Assembly: GCF_003751945.1 (NCBI RefSeq)
Contig: NZ_RJKL01000001.1
Span: forward strand, 4,030,001 to 4,094,000
DNA: 64,000 nucleotides
Direction of reading: 5' to 3'
Source of the DNA: Couchioplanes caeruleus
Lineage (GTDB): Bacteria > Actinomycetota > Actinomycetes > Mycobacteriales > Micromonosporaceae
The notes under the pieces are model-generated. The model was not told where the DNA came from and did no database searches. It worked only from the letters and a program-made list of their open reading frames with translations. Each line of letters starts with the position of its first letter. Position 1 is the first letter of the stretch. The translations under genes were made by a program, and so were the position numbers. Positions 48,901-56,268 of this stretch are shown here, piece after piece.

Positions 48901-49568
48901 CCGTCGCACCGTGGCGGTCCCAGGCGGCCCTGGCCTACGCCGCCCTGGACCAGCCCGGCCCCGCCCGCGAACTCGCCGCCGAGGAGTTGGTGTTCGCCCG
49001 CCGCTGGGGCACCCCCCGCGCCATCGGCGTCAGCCTGCGCAGCCTCGGCGTGGTCACCGGCGGCGATGAGGGGCTGGCCCTGCTCGCCGAGGCGGTCACC
49101 GAGCTCCAGCGGTCGCCGTCGCGGCTGGAGGAGGCCAGGGCCCGCTACGAGCTGGGGCGTTGCCAACTCGGCGCGGGCCAGCGGGCGACGGCACTCGACA
49201 ACCTGCGGAGTGCCGCCGGCCTTGCCCGGCAATGTGGCGCGCGGGCTCTGCTCTCCGGCGTACGGCAGACTCTCGCCCTGGCCGGGACGGCACTGGGCCC
49301 GAGGTGGCGCGACCGCCCGGCGGACCGGTTGGACCCGGTCGGACGGCATCTGGCCGGCCTTGCCGCCGGCGGTCTCAGCGACGCGGAGATCGCCCAACTG
49401 CTGTTCACCACGCGCGGCACGGTCCGCGACCGGCTGTCCGAGGCGAGCCGGTCGCTCGGCGTCGACCGATCCGGCCTGCGCGAGGCACTGGTCGGATCGG
49501 CGACGTCCTCGCCTCCAGCCCGTCAGAAGTCGTCGTCGAAGCTCACCGTGCCGGAGACGCCGACCTGA
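45912..49568 (+). CDS. giant SARP-ATPase-TPR regulator with C-terminal HTH
   Basis: A 1218-residue regulator: OmpR-type DNA-binding domain (about 1-95, ending RTRPPGYLFEV), bacterial transcriptional activation domain (about 95-240), AAA/STAND ATPase (about 270-560, Walker A GPDGIGKSALL near 290, Walker B VILVVDDLHRID near 395), TPR-like repeats (about 640-1120) and a LuxR-like C-terminal helix-turn-helix (about 1150-1195, LSDAEIAQLLFTTRGTVRDRL). It thus joins SARP and LAL architectures. It may control a biosynthetic cluster, though none is in view. GGAGATGAC precedes GTG 45912. Its last 46 bp overlap the 3' end of convergent nrdB. Confidence 0.9.
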   Translation: MRFGLLGTLLVEEAGSPRPVSAPRQRVLLATLLLRANTVVPADELAELIWENQPPRRARGALHNHVMRLRKCLGERAGARLRTRPPGYLFEVTDDELDLRQFTTRCDDGRAAARALDWPAAAALMRDALSLWRGTALVDVPSEVLRRDEGGRLAELRIQAVEGRVEADLRLGRHDEVIPELHGLIAEHPLREKLRGQLMQALHRSGRNAEALALYPRFREELVEALGVEPGPELQHLHQRILRSEPAPAAPAPAATHPVVRDHPVELSTLEELAAAARAGSPGLICVEGPDGIGKSALLHEWAARERGRGTTVLRATCAESEQGWAFAAVRQLLHPVSTLPEAEREPLFAGQAALALRVLAFQAPAEATPPVPSALLLHALYWLLVNLTERGPVILVVDDLHRIDPPSLRWLSYLGRRLAGMPVLLVLARRSGEDDPQLAELLSQGGCRTLTVGPLDRTGVARMVRAAMGAEADDRFCESCREASGGNPLFLAELLRTIGESGLRPTADNAGQVHEYGAQALTRGIVDRLAREPDRPRRVAVTLAVLGDDASRTTLATVAELSDFDLAEQLRRLEALGVLGTADPPRFRHRLVRPAVLSTMSPAELTAAHVRAARVRYDEGAPSEVVAGHLMHADHVDGRWPAEVLQDAAQLARGRGAPDVAVRFLRRALREPLDKPQRMRVLLALGTDLLFHNPAGAARHLRDSLTLMTDTEQRGRTAGLLANALLVAGRGPEAVAVLEEAVRELGDAADAPAARRELALLLQAQLIQVAYENVSTIPVVRARLHDLAAAPPRGDTPGERALLAALSLDGLAGHLSAERTGELLGRALHGGLQLHGPAGVLFALAAIGLLTADRLAEASGWFREIGEQAASSGSPYLSIISRFGSASIASLRGDVMSSLDVAQTVLELTPLDLGYSVLPFVALAVNAQIELGDVAAAEKTLRRHGTVHAPDAAWDRGRFLLMRGRLRVAAGDLAGGLAALLECGSAQAAAGIVNPAVAPWRSQAALAYAALDQPGPARELAAEELVFARRWGTPRAIGVSLRSLGVVTGGDEGLALLAEAVTELQRSPSRLEEARARYELGRCQLGAGQRATALDNLRSAAGLARQCGARALLSGVRQTLALAGTALGPRWRDRPADRLDPVGRHLAGLAAGGLSDAEIAQLLFTTRGTVRDRLSEASRSLGVDRSGLREALVGSATSSPPARQKSSSKLTVPETPT

Positions 49569-50521
49569 TACGCCGACACCCGCCGCTCGAAGAAGTTCGA
49601 CAGCTCCTGCACGTCCTGGAGCTCCATGAAGGCGAACGGGTTCCCGCTGCCGTACACCGGTGCGATGCCGAGCGTGACGAGCCGCCGGTCGGCGACGTGC
49701 TGCAGGTATTGGCGCATGTCCGCCAGGCTCATCCCCGAGACACCCTGCTCGAGCAGGTCGGCGGCGAACTGGACCTCGCACTCGACGGCCTCGGTCAGCA
49801 TGTCGCGGACCTGCCGCTCCATCTCGGCGTCGAACAGGTCGGGTTCCTCGGCCCGAACCTGGTCGACCACGTCGAACGCGAACGCCATGTGCATGCTCTC
49901 GTCGCGGAACACCCAGTTGGTGCCGGACGCGAGGCCGTGCAGCAGGCCGCGGGAACGCAGGTAGTACACGTACGCGAAAGCGCCGTAGAAGAACAGGCCC
50001 TCGATGCACGCGGCGAAGCAGATGAGGTTGAGCAGGAACGCGCGTCGGTCCTCTTTGGAGACGAGCGCACGCAGCTCGAAGACCGAGTCGATCCACTTGA
50101 AGCAGAACTCGGCCTTGCGGGCGATCGACGGGATGTTGTCGACGGCGGCGAACGCGGCCGCGCGCTCGTCGAGGTCGGGCACGTACGTGTCCAGCAGGTT
50201 CAGGTAGAACTGGACGTGCACCGCCTCCTCGAAGAGCTGCCGGGACAGATAGAGCCGGCCCTCCGGGGAGTTGACGTGCTGGTAGAGGTTGAGCACCAGG
50301 TTGTTCGCCACGATGGTGTCCCCGGTGGCGAAGAACGCCACCAACCGCGAGACGAGGTGCTGCTCGGCGGGGCTCAGCTTGGCCAGGTCGGCGAGGTCGG
50401 AGTGCAGGTCGACCTCCTCGACGGTCCAGGTGTTCTTGATGGCGTCCTTGAAGCGGTCGAAGAAGTGCGGGTACTTCATCGGCCGCAGGGTCAGGTCCAT
50501 TCCGGGATCGAGCAGCATCAC
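49523..50521 (-). CDS. nrdB: class Ia ribonucleotide reductase small subunit
   Basis: A 332-residue R2 protein with di-iron ligand segments SRQLFEEAVHVQFY, CFAACIEGLFFYG and VFRDESMHMAFAFD. It houses the radical cofactor that NrdA uses. The C-terminal tail SGTVSFDDDF is the typical acidic R1-binding peptide. GTG 50521 overlaps the nrdA stop as GTGA; ATG 50518 (TGATG) is equally plausible. The 3' end overlaps the convergent SARP gene by 46 bp. No nrdS-like regulator follows, unlike Streptomyces nrdABS. Confidence 0.95.
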   Translation of the reverse strand: MMLLDPGMDLTLRPMKYPHFFDRFKDAIKNTWTVEEVDLHSDLADLAKLSPAEQHLVSRLVAFFATGDTIVANNLVLNLYQHVNSPEGRLYLSRQLFEEAVHVQFYLNLLDTYVPDLDERAAAFAAVDNIPSIARKAEFCFKWIDSVFELRALVSKEDRRAFLLNLICFAACIEGLFFYGAFAYVYYLRSRGLLHGLASGTNWVFRDESMHMAFAFDVVDQVRAEEPDLFDAEMERQVRDMLTEAVECEVQFAADLLEQGVSGMSLADMRQYLQHVADRRLVTLGIAPVYGSGNPFAFMELQDVQELSNFFERRVSAYQVGVSGTVSFDDDF

Positions 50522-52863
50522 TGGCAGGCCTCACACGATTCGGGGTTCTCCAGGGAGCAGACCTCGGCGGGGGTGACCGCGACCGTCGCCTGCTGGATGC
50601 GCGTCGCCGGGCGCGAGCGCAGGTAATAGCTCGTCTTCAGCCCCGACTTCCAGGCGTAGAGATACATCGACGACAGCTTGCCGATGGTCGGTGCGCTCAA
50701 GAACAGGTTCAACGACTGCGACTGATCGATGTACGGCGCCCGCGCCGCGGCCAGGTCGATCAATGCCCGCTGCGGCAGCTCCCACGCGGTCCGGAACAGC
50801 TCGCGCACCTCGGCGGGCAGCTCGGTGATCTGCTGCACCGAGCCCTCGGCCCGCTTGATCCGGTCGCGGACCGGCGCCGTCCACAGGCCGCGGGCCTTGA
50901 GCTCGCGTACCAGATAGGTGTTGACCTGGAGGAACTCGCCCGACATGGTCTCGCGCTTGAACAGATTGGAGACCTGCGGCTCGATGCACTCGTAGCAGCC
51001 GGCGATGGACGCGATCGTCGCCGTCGGCGCGATCGCCACGAGCAGCGAGTTGCGCAGCCCGCTCTCCTGGACGCGGGTCTTGAGCCGCGACCAGCGGCCT
51101 GTCTGCGCGGGCTCCGCTCCCCACAGGTAGGGGTGCAGGTCACCCTTGGCGGCACGGGTTTCCGGGTACGCCGGGTGCGCGCCGAACCGTTCCGCCAGGC
51201 CGGCGGAGGTCTCCAGGGCGGTCAGGAAGATCTCCTCCTGCACCCGGGTGGACAGCTCCTTCGCCTCGGCCGAGTCGAACGGCAGCCGCAGCATGAAGAA
51301 CGCGTCCTGCAAGCCCATCAGCCCGAGCCCGACCGGCCGCCACCGCGGGTTCGACACCCCGGCCTGCTCGGCCGGGTAGTAGTTGATGTCGATGACCCGA
51401 TCCAGGAACACCACCGCGGTACGGACCGTGGCGCGCAGCCGCTCCCAGTCCACCCCGCCGTCGGCGGTCACGTGCGCACCGAGGTTGATCGACCCGAGGT
51501 TGCAGACCGCCGTCTCGGCGTCGGAGTTGACCTCGAGGATCTCCGTACACAGGTTCGACAGGTGGATCGTGTTGCCCGGGGAACCGGTCTGATTGGACAA
51601 CCGGTTCGACGGGTCCTTGAACGTCATCCAGCCGTTGCCGGTCTGCGCGAGCGTGCGCATCATGCGTCCGTACAGTTCCCGCGCCTTGACGGTCTTGACC
51701 GCCTTCTTCTCCGCCCGCCGGTAGGCCTCGTCGAACTCCTCGCCGAACAGGTCGGGCAGTTCGGGGGCATCGGTGGGGTCGATCAGCGACCACTCGGCGT
51801 CGGCCTCGACCCGGCGCATGAACTCGTCGGGGATCCAGTTGGCCAGGTTGAGGTTGTGGGTGCGGCGGGCGTCCTCGCCCGTGTTGTCGCGCAGCTCCAG
51901 GAACTCCTCGATGTCCGGATGCCATGGCTCGAGATAGACGCAGGCCGCACCCTTGCGCCGGCCACCCTGGTTGACCGCGGCCACGCCGGCGTCGAGCGTC
52001 TTCAGGAACGGGACGATGCCGTTGGACCTGCCGTTGGTGCCGCGGATCAGGGCACCCCGGCCGCGGACCCGAGACCAGGAGATGCCGATGCCGCCGGAGA
52101 ACTTCGACAGCTTCGCCACCTGGTGGTACCGCTCGTAGATCGAGTCGAGCTCGTCGCGGGGCGAGTCGACCAGGAAGCACGACGACATCTGTGTATGCCG
52201 GGTACCGGAGTTGAACAGCGTCGGCGAACTCGGCAGGTAGGCCAGGCTGGACATCAGCCGGTAGAAGCCGATCGCCTCGCCGGGCGTCCCGGACAGCCCG
52301 CACGCCACCCGCAGCAGCCAGAACTGCGGCGTCTCCACCACCAGCCGCGACTGCGGATGCCGCAGCAGATAACGGTCGGCGACGGTCCGCAGGCCGAAAT
52401 ACTCGAACCGCAGATCCCCGTCGAGGTCGACCGCGTCGTCCAGCTCGCGGGCGTGGCGGGCCACGAACGCCGCGGTCTCGTCGCCGATCAGTCCCTGCGT
52501 GTGTGCGTGGCGGATCGACTGACTGAAGCTCTCGACGCCCTGCCCGCGGACCTCCTTGTCCACGAAGGCCGCCAGGAGCCGCGCCGCGAGCCTCGAATAC
52601 TGCGGCTCCTCGCCGATGAGCTCCGCCGCCGTCTGGATCGACAACCTGTCCAGCTCCGCCGTGGTGGCGCCGTCGTACAGACCGCTGATGGTCCTCGTCG
52701 CCACCCGCAGCGGATCGACCTCGTCCAGGTCCTCAGCCCACCGCTCGACCGCTTTCACGATCCTGTCGACGTCGACCGGCGCCAGGTCGCCGTTGCGTTT
52801 GCGGACCCGCATCGTGTGCCGCCGCTGCTCCGGCAGCGCGGTCTTTCCCGGTGTGAGTGTCAT
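50518..52863 (-). CDS. nrdA: class Ia ribonucleotide reductase large subunit
   Basis: A 781-residue R1 protein. It has an N-terminal ATP-cone (about 18-105, MRVRKRNGDLAPVDVDRIV), the first redox Cys (QMSSCFLVDS), the N-x-C-x-E catalytic triad in LSNLCTEILEV and a C-terminal cysteine pair SCEACQ that passes electrons from thioredoxin or glutaredoxin. ATG 52863 follows GGAGAGGGC. An AdoCbl riboswitch lies 138 nt upstream, so this B12-independent enzyme should be shut down when B12 is available for a class II enzyme encoded elsewhere. Confidence 0.96.
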   Translation of the reverse strand: MTLTPGKTALPEQRRHTMRVRKRNGDLAPVDVDRIVKAVERWAEDLDEVDPLRVATRTISGLYDGATTAELDRLSIQTAAELIGEEPQYSRLAARLLAAFVDKEVRGQGVESFSQSIRHAHTQGLIGDETAAFVARHARELDDAVDLDGDLRFEYFGLRTVADRYLLRHPQSRLVVETPQFWLLRVACGLSGTPGEAIGFYRLMSSLAYLPSSPTLFNSGTRHTQMSSCFLVDSPRDELDSIYERYHQVAKLSKFSGGIGISWSRVRGRGALIRGTNGRSNGIVPFLKTLDAGVAAVNQGGRRKGAACVYLEPWHPDIEEFLELRDNTGEDARRTHNLNLANWIPDEFMRRVEADAEWSLIDPTDAPELPDLFGEEFDEAYRRAEKKAVKTVKARELYGRMMRTLAQTGNGWMTFKDPSNRLSNQTGSPGNTIHLSNLCTEILEVNSDAETAVCNLGSINLGAHVTADGGVDWERLRATVRTAVVFLDRVIDINYYPAEQAGVSNPRWRPVGLGLMGLQDAFFMLRLPFDSAEAKELSTRVQEEIFLTALETSAGLAERFGAHPAYPETRAAKGDLHPYLWGAEPAQTGRWSRLKTRVQESGLRNSLLVAIAPTATIASIAGCYECIEPQVSNLFKRETMSGEFLQVNTYLVRELKARGLWTAPVRDRIKRAEGSVQQITELPAEVRELFRTAWELPQRALIDLAAARAPYIDQSQSLNLFLSAPTIGKLSSMYLYAWKSGLKTSYYLRSRPATRIQQATVAVTPAEVCSLENPESCEACQ

Positions 52864-53001
52864 GCCCTCTCCTCGCGAGCCCATGGCCGTCCGGACACGC
52901 GGGAGCAGACACCACCGCCCCGGCACCAAGTGCCCGAGGAGATCCGGCGTCGGCCGTCCCGCGCGGCCTTCGACCGCCGCACACCGTCCGGCGTGCGACG
53001 C

Positions 53002-53177
53002 GCTGGCAGGTCTTCGGACTCGCGGGCCTGACAGAAGTCGCCTACTGGCCGTCGCTTCCCAGGCCGAGGCCCAGTGCTGTATGACGGCGGTCGTTCCCAC
53101 TCACCGCTGCGGGGCAGTCCCGGATTTGCACCGGGTTCCCTCTTGCCTCGGCCCCGTGACGACGCGGCCGAACCAGC
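53002..53177 (-). ncRNA. adenosylcobalamin riboswitch of nrdAB
   Basis: On the minus strand the B12 box reads AGTCCGAAGACCTGCC (within 53003-53021) and the 5' conserved part includes GCAAATCCGGGACTGCCCCG with GCAGCGGTGA. The closing stem P1 pairs GCTGG (53172-53177 side) with CCAGC (53002-53007 side). The 138 nt to the nrdA start form the expression platform. Established: AdoCbl riboswitches repress class Ia nrdABS in Streptomyces. Confidence 0.9.
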
Positions 53178-53189
53178 TACGGGCCACAC

Positions 53190-53218
53190 CATATCTGGGC
53201 GCAGGAGGAAAACCACAA
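53190..53218 (-). promoter_or_regulatory. probable promoter of the riboswitch-nrdAB transcript
   Basis: TTGTGG (53218-53213), 17-bp spacer, GATATG (53195-53190), read on the minus strand. Transcription would begin near 53183, just before riboswitch stem P1. Confidence 0.45.
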
Positions 53219-53243
53219 CCCCACATGGTGTGTTCCGGGTGTG

Positions 53244-53639
53244 TCACCGCTCTCCCGCCGCGGCCGGCGCCGGGATGACCGACAGGGCGAGCGTGGCGGG
53301 CAGGCCGGCGACGCCCGGGCCGCCCGCGCGCACCCAGTCGGCGATGTCGGTGACGATCGCGTCGTCGAGCACCAGGCCGAACCACACCGGCCGTGCACCC
53401 TGGCGCCGCGCGGTGCGCGCCGGCTGCACGACCATGACGTTCGACTGGGCGCAGACGTCCAGACACAGGCTCGTGCGGACCCGGTGTGCGGCGGGAAGCA
53501 GCTCTCGCAGCCGGTCGACCTGCGCCGCATGGTCCACCGCCGGATGCTTCACGCGGCTGCCGCAGCAGCAGTCGCGGCACACCGTCAGCGTGCACCCCGG
53601 CATGTCCTCGTCGGCCACCGTCGTCCCGTCCTCTCTCAC
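53244..53639 (-). CDS. thioredoxin-like [2Fe-2S] ferredoxin domain protein
   Basis: About 131 residues. A Cys-rich CTLTVCRDCCCGS segment, then SLCLDVCAQSNVMVVQP, is the four-cysteine pattern of thioredoxin-fold [2Fe-2S] ferredoxins; the C-terminal half is VWFGLVLDDAIVTDIADWV. Such proteins often sit by cobalamin-regulated or cobalt genes in actinobacteria; here the cobalamin riboswitch follows 66 bp downstream on the same strand. The frame stays open upstream but composition becomes non-coding-like, so I place the start at GTG 53639; TACGGT 7 nt before it could be a -10 of a leaderless transcript. Confidence 0.7.
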   Translation of the reverse strand: MREDGTTVADEDMPGCTLTVCRDCCCGSRVKHPAVDHAAQVDRLRELLPAAHRVRTSLCLDVCAQSNVMVVQPARTARRQGARPVWFGLVLDDAIVTDIADWVRAGGPGVAGLPATLALSVIPAPAAAGER

Positions 53640-53954
53640 GGCCACCACCGTAGCGGCGTCGGCGATCCGGGTGACGTCGGCGACGCCGGCGCCGTCCAGC
53701 TCGGGCGCGATGAGCCAGCCCGCCGAGGCGTTGGGCGGAGAAGCGGGCGGCGAAGTCGGCGCGGTCGACCACGATCGGGCCGGGCGACCACTTCGCGGCT
53801 GTAGGCGGCGAGGCTGGTCAGCAACGTCGTCGCGATCGGGGCGACGCCGGCCCGCGGCCAGAAGCACACTCCGCGCGGCGCGGGCACGCCGCAGCACCGG
53901 ACTCGTCCGACGCATCCCCCAGGCCTGATCTCGGGAGAGTGGGTCAGGCTGGCG
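53640..53954 (-). other. region with broken coding signal, possible gene remnant
   Basis: Between the ferredoxin-like gene and the PHP gene, protein-like segments on the minus strand occur in successive frames: APIATTLLTSLAAYSREVVA, then PIVVDRADFAARFSAQRLGG in another frame, then WLIAPELDGAGVADVTRIA in the ferredoxin frame. This looks like one ancestral gene with at least two frameshifts. No family recognised. Sequencing error cannot be excluded. Confidence 0.3.
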
Positions 53955-55460
53955 CTACCGGTGCAGCCAGACCGGGTTGCTGAGCAACAGCATGGTGGTC
54001 AGAGTGGTTGGCGTGGGCCGCGGCCGCTGCACCTCGACGCGGATATAACGGGCACTGCTCCCGCGCGTACGCCAAGTCAGCGTGGCCGCGCCGGAGGCGG
54101 GGACGAAGCCGGTCGCCACCTGGCCGGTCGCGGTGTGCAGGGAGACGACGGAGCTGGGCACCCCGCCGACCCGCGCCGTGACCTCGACGGTGTCGTCGCC
54201 GACCTCCAGCGACTGCCCGGGGCCGGCGACCCGTTCCCCGGCGGCCGCGGTCAGGTCCAGCGTGGCGGCGGACGCCCCGGCGAGGTACGAGCGCCCCGCC
54301 CGCAGCGCCGCCAGGATCGCCGACCGGGACAGCTCGGGCGCGTACACCACCGTCTGCGGATGCGCGACGGCGGCCGGGCTGTGCGCATCGCTGTTGCCGA
54401 ACGCGGCCAACCGGCGACCGTCGCGCAGCAGTTTGTCCCAGATCCGTACGGAATTGACGTCATCGATCGTCCACGGCCCGTTCCACACCTCGAGGCCGTC
54501 GACGTGCTCATGACCGAACTCCCACGTCGAGCCGGGTCCCGGCGAGCTGGGATGCGCGGGCACGACGAGGCCGCCGTCCGCGCGTACGGACGCGGCGTAG
54601 CCGGCGAACAACCCGTCGCCGGGAGCGTACCGCCAGTCCACCCAGCGGTCGGCGGGCAGACCCAGGGCGAGCCAGTGGCCGTGCCGGGTGGTGACCTCCT
54701 CGCCGCCGATGATGAGCAGGTCGTCGCGGGCGTAGCGGCCCCAGGTCAGGTTCGCCGATCGGGTGTTGTGCTCGGTGGAGACGAAGAAGTCGAGACCGCG
54801 GGCGCGGGCGTCCGCGGCCGTCTGCTCCTGGGTGCCCGAGCCGTCGGAATGCACGGTGTGCAGGTGCATGTCCCCGCGATACCAGGCCGCTCCCCGGCCG
54901 GCGGCGCGCGTGGGCGCGGGCGCCGGCACGAACGCCGGCTCCTCCGGCCCGAATTCCAGCGTGACGTCGACCTGCCAGTCCATGCCGCGCGGGTTGGCGA
55001 CGATCGGGCCGAGGGCGACCGCCCACCGGCCCGGGTCGATGCGGCCCGGCAGATAACCGGGGGTGGCGTCGGAGGCGGAGAGAGTGAAGGAGTCGCGGGC
55101 GCCGCCGGACCATCCCCGGAAGCCGTCCTCGGCACCGGGCCCCCAACCGGCCGGGCCGAAGATCCCGATGTCCAGCACGTTCTGGAGCAGACCGGGAACG
55201 AGAACATACGGTTCGTACGAGCGGCGCACCGAGATGCGGTTCACCCCGGCCGGCACCTCGAAGGGCACGTATTCCCACTGGTCGAACCCGGGCGGCGAGT
55301 GCCCCGTGAAGGTGGTGGTCACGGGCGGCGTGGCGGCCGGGCCGGCGGCCGCACTCCGGGCGGTCGCCATCGCGAGCAACCCGCCGGCGGCGAGGGCGCC
55401 ACCGAGACGCAGCACCTCGCGGCGGGCGGCCGCGCGCCGTACCTGGCGTTCCGGAGCCAT
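53955..55460 (-). CDS. Tat-exported PHP/CehA-type metallohydrolase
   Basis: A 501-residue protein with a twin-arginine-like signal (ARREVLRLGGALAAGGLLAM), an N-terminal beta domain (about 45-180) and a PHP metal-dependent hydrolase domain (about 190-400): DMHLHTVHSDGSG, STEHNTRS, PAHPSSPG and GNSDAHSP carry the metal-binding His/Asp. The C-terminal part (about 405-500) is a beta domain. CehA/McbA family members act as phosphoesterases or carbamate hydrolases; the substrate here is unknown. ATG 55460 lies 9 nt after AGAGAGG. Confidence 0.85.
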   Translation of the reverse strand: MAPERQVRRAAARREVLRLGGALAAGGLLAMATARSAAAGPAATPPVTTTFTGHSPPGFDQWEYVPFEVPAGVNRISVRRSYEPYVLVPGLLQNVLDIGIFGPAGWGPGAEDGFRGWSGGARDSFTLSASDATPGYLPGRIDPGRWAVALGPIVANPRGMDWQVDVTLEFGPEEPAFVPAPAPTRAAGRGAAWYRGDMHLHTVHSDGSGTQEQTAADARARGLDFFVSTEHNTRSANLTWGRYARDDLLIIGGEEVTTRHGHWLALGLPADRWVDWRYAPGDGLFAGYAASVRADGGLVVPAHPSSPGPGSTWEFGHEHVDGLEVWNGPWTIDDVNSVRIWDKLLRDGRRLAAFGNSDAHSPAAVAHPQTVVYAPELSRSAILAALRAGRSYLAGASAATLDLTAAAGERVAGPGQSLEVGDDTVEVTARVGGVPSSVVSLHTATGQVATGFVPASGAATLTWRTRGSSARYIRVEVQRPRPTPTTLTTMLLLSNPVWLHR

Positions 55461-55561
55461 GCCGGCCATCCTCTCTGCCGCGCGGACAGACATTGATGAC
55501 AATGGATGTTACCTATGGCTATTTATTTCTGCCATACGCCTCGCCGGCCAAGATGATCCGC

Positions 55562-56260
55562 ATGAGGTATCAGCTCAACCTGGCGCTCGACCGTCCCGGC
55601 GCGGTGGCACTGCTGCTCTGCTGCGCCATCGCGGCTGGTGTGCTGTTCTGGCCGGTGTCGCGGCTGTTCCGCTGGCGACCGGGCTGGACGCTGTCGGCGA
55701 TGCTGGCACTGGCACCGATTCTGGTCTTCACCGTGCCCCTGGAGGCCCCCGGCTGGCAGGACGGCGCGGTCTACCGGCTCGCCGAGTACGTACGCTCGTT
55801 CCTGCACACGGCGACCTTCCAGGCCGAGATGCAGGCATTCGCCTCGAGCGACGAGCGGCTGGCCAACCTGCTGCTGTTCATCCCGCTGGGGGTGGCGGGC
55901 GCCCTCGCCACCCGCCACGCGCTGTGGACCGCCGCGGCGGGAGCCGCCCTCTCGTTCGGCATCGAGGGCTGGCAGGCGGTCAGCGGCGTCCGGGTCGCCT
56001 CGGCGGCAGACTGGATCTACAACACCGGCGGAGTGTTCATCGGCGCGGCCCTCGGCCTGCTCGTTCTGGCTGCCCGACTCCTGACACGACCGGACGCCGT
56101 CACCCCCGTGTCACCCGCAACGCCGGCGTGGTCCCCCACGGGGGACAGGACCCGCGAGTTTCCCCGCCTGCACGACCTGCCCGCACATCAGGAGCCGACG
56201 CTCGACCTCTCCCGCCGCCCCGAGGAGATGACCACCGCGAGCCTCAGGCCCCTTTGGTGA
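55562..56260 (+). CDS. VanZ-family membrane protein
   Basis: About 232 residues with five hydrophobic helices and the VanZ-like signature LLLFIPLGVAGALATR, FGIEGWQAV and DWIYNTGGVFIGAALG. VanZ gives low-level teicoplanin resistance; most homologues are uncharacterised. The C-terminus (about 185-232) is a hydrophilic tail. ATG 55562 is the best-placed start; ATG 55553 and longer frames are possible and no ribosome site is clear. The AT-rich stretch 55494-55530 upstream probably holds the promoter, shared with the divergent PHP gene. Confidence 0.78.
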   Translation: MRYQLNLALDRPGAVALLLCCAIAAGVLFWPVSRLFRWRPGWTLSAMLALAPILVFTVPLEAPGWQDGAVYRLAEYVRSFLHTATFQAEMQAFASSDERLANLLLFIPLGVAGALATRHALWTAAAGAALSFGIEGWQAVSGVRVASAADWIYNTGGVFIGAALGLLVLAARLLTRPDAVTPVSPATPAWSPTGDRTREFPRLHDLPAHQEPTLDLSRRPEEMTTASLRPLW

Positions 56261-56268
56261 CGAGGCGC

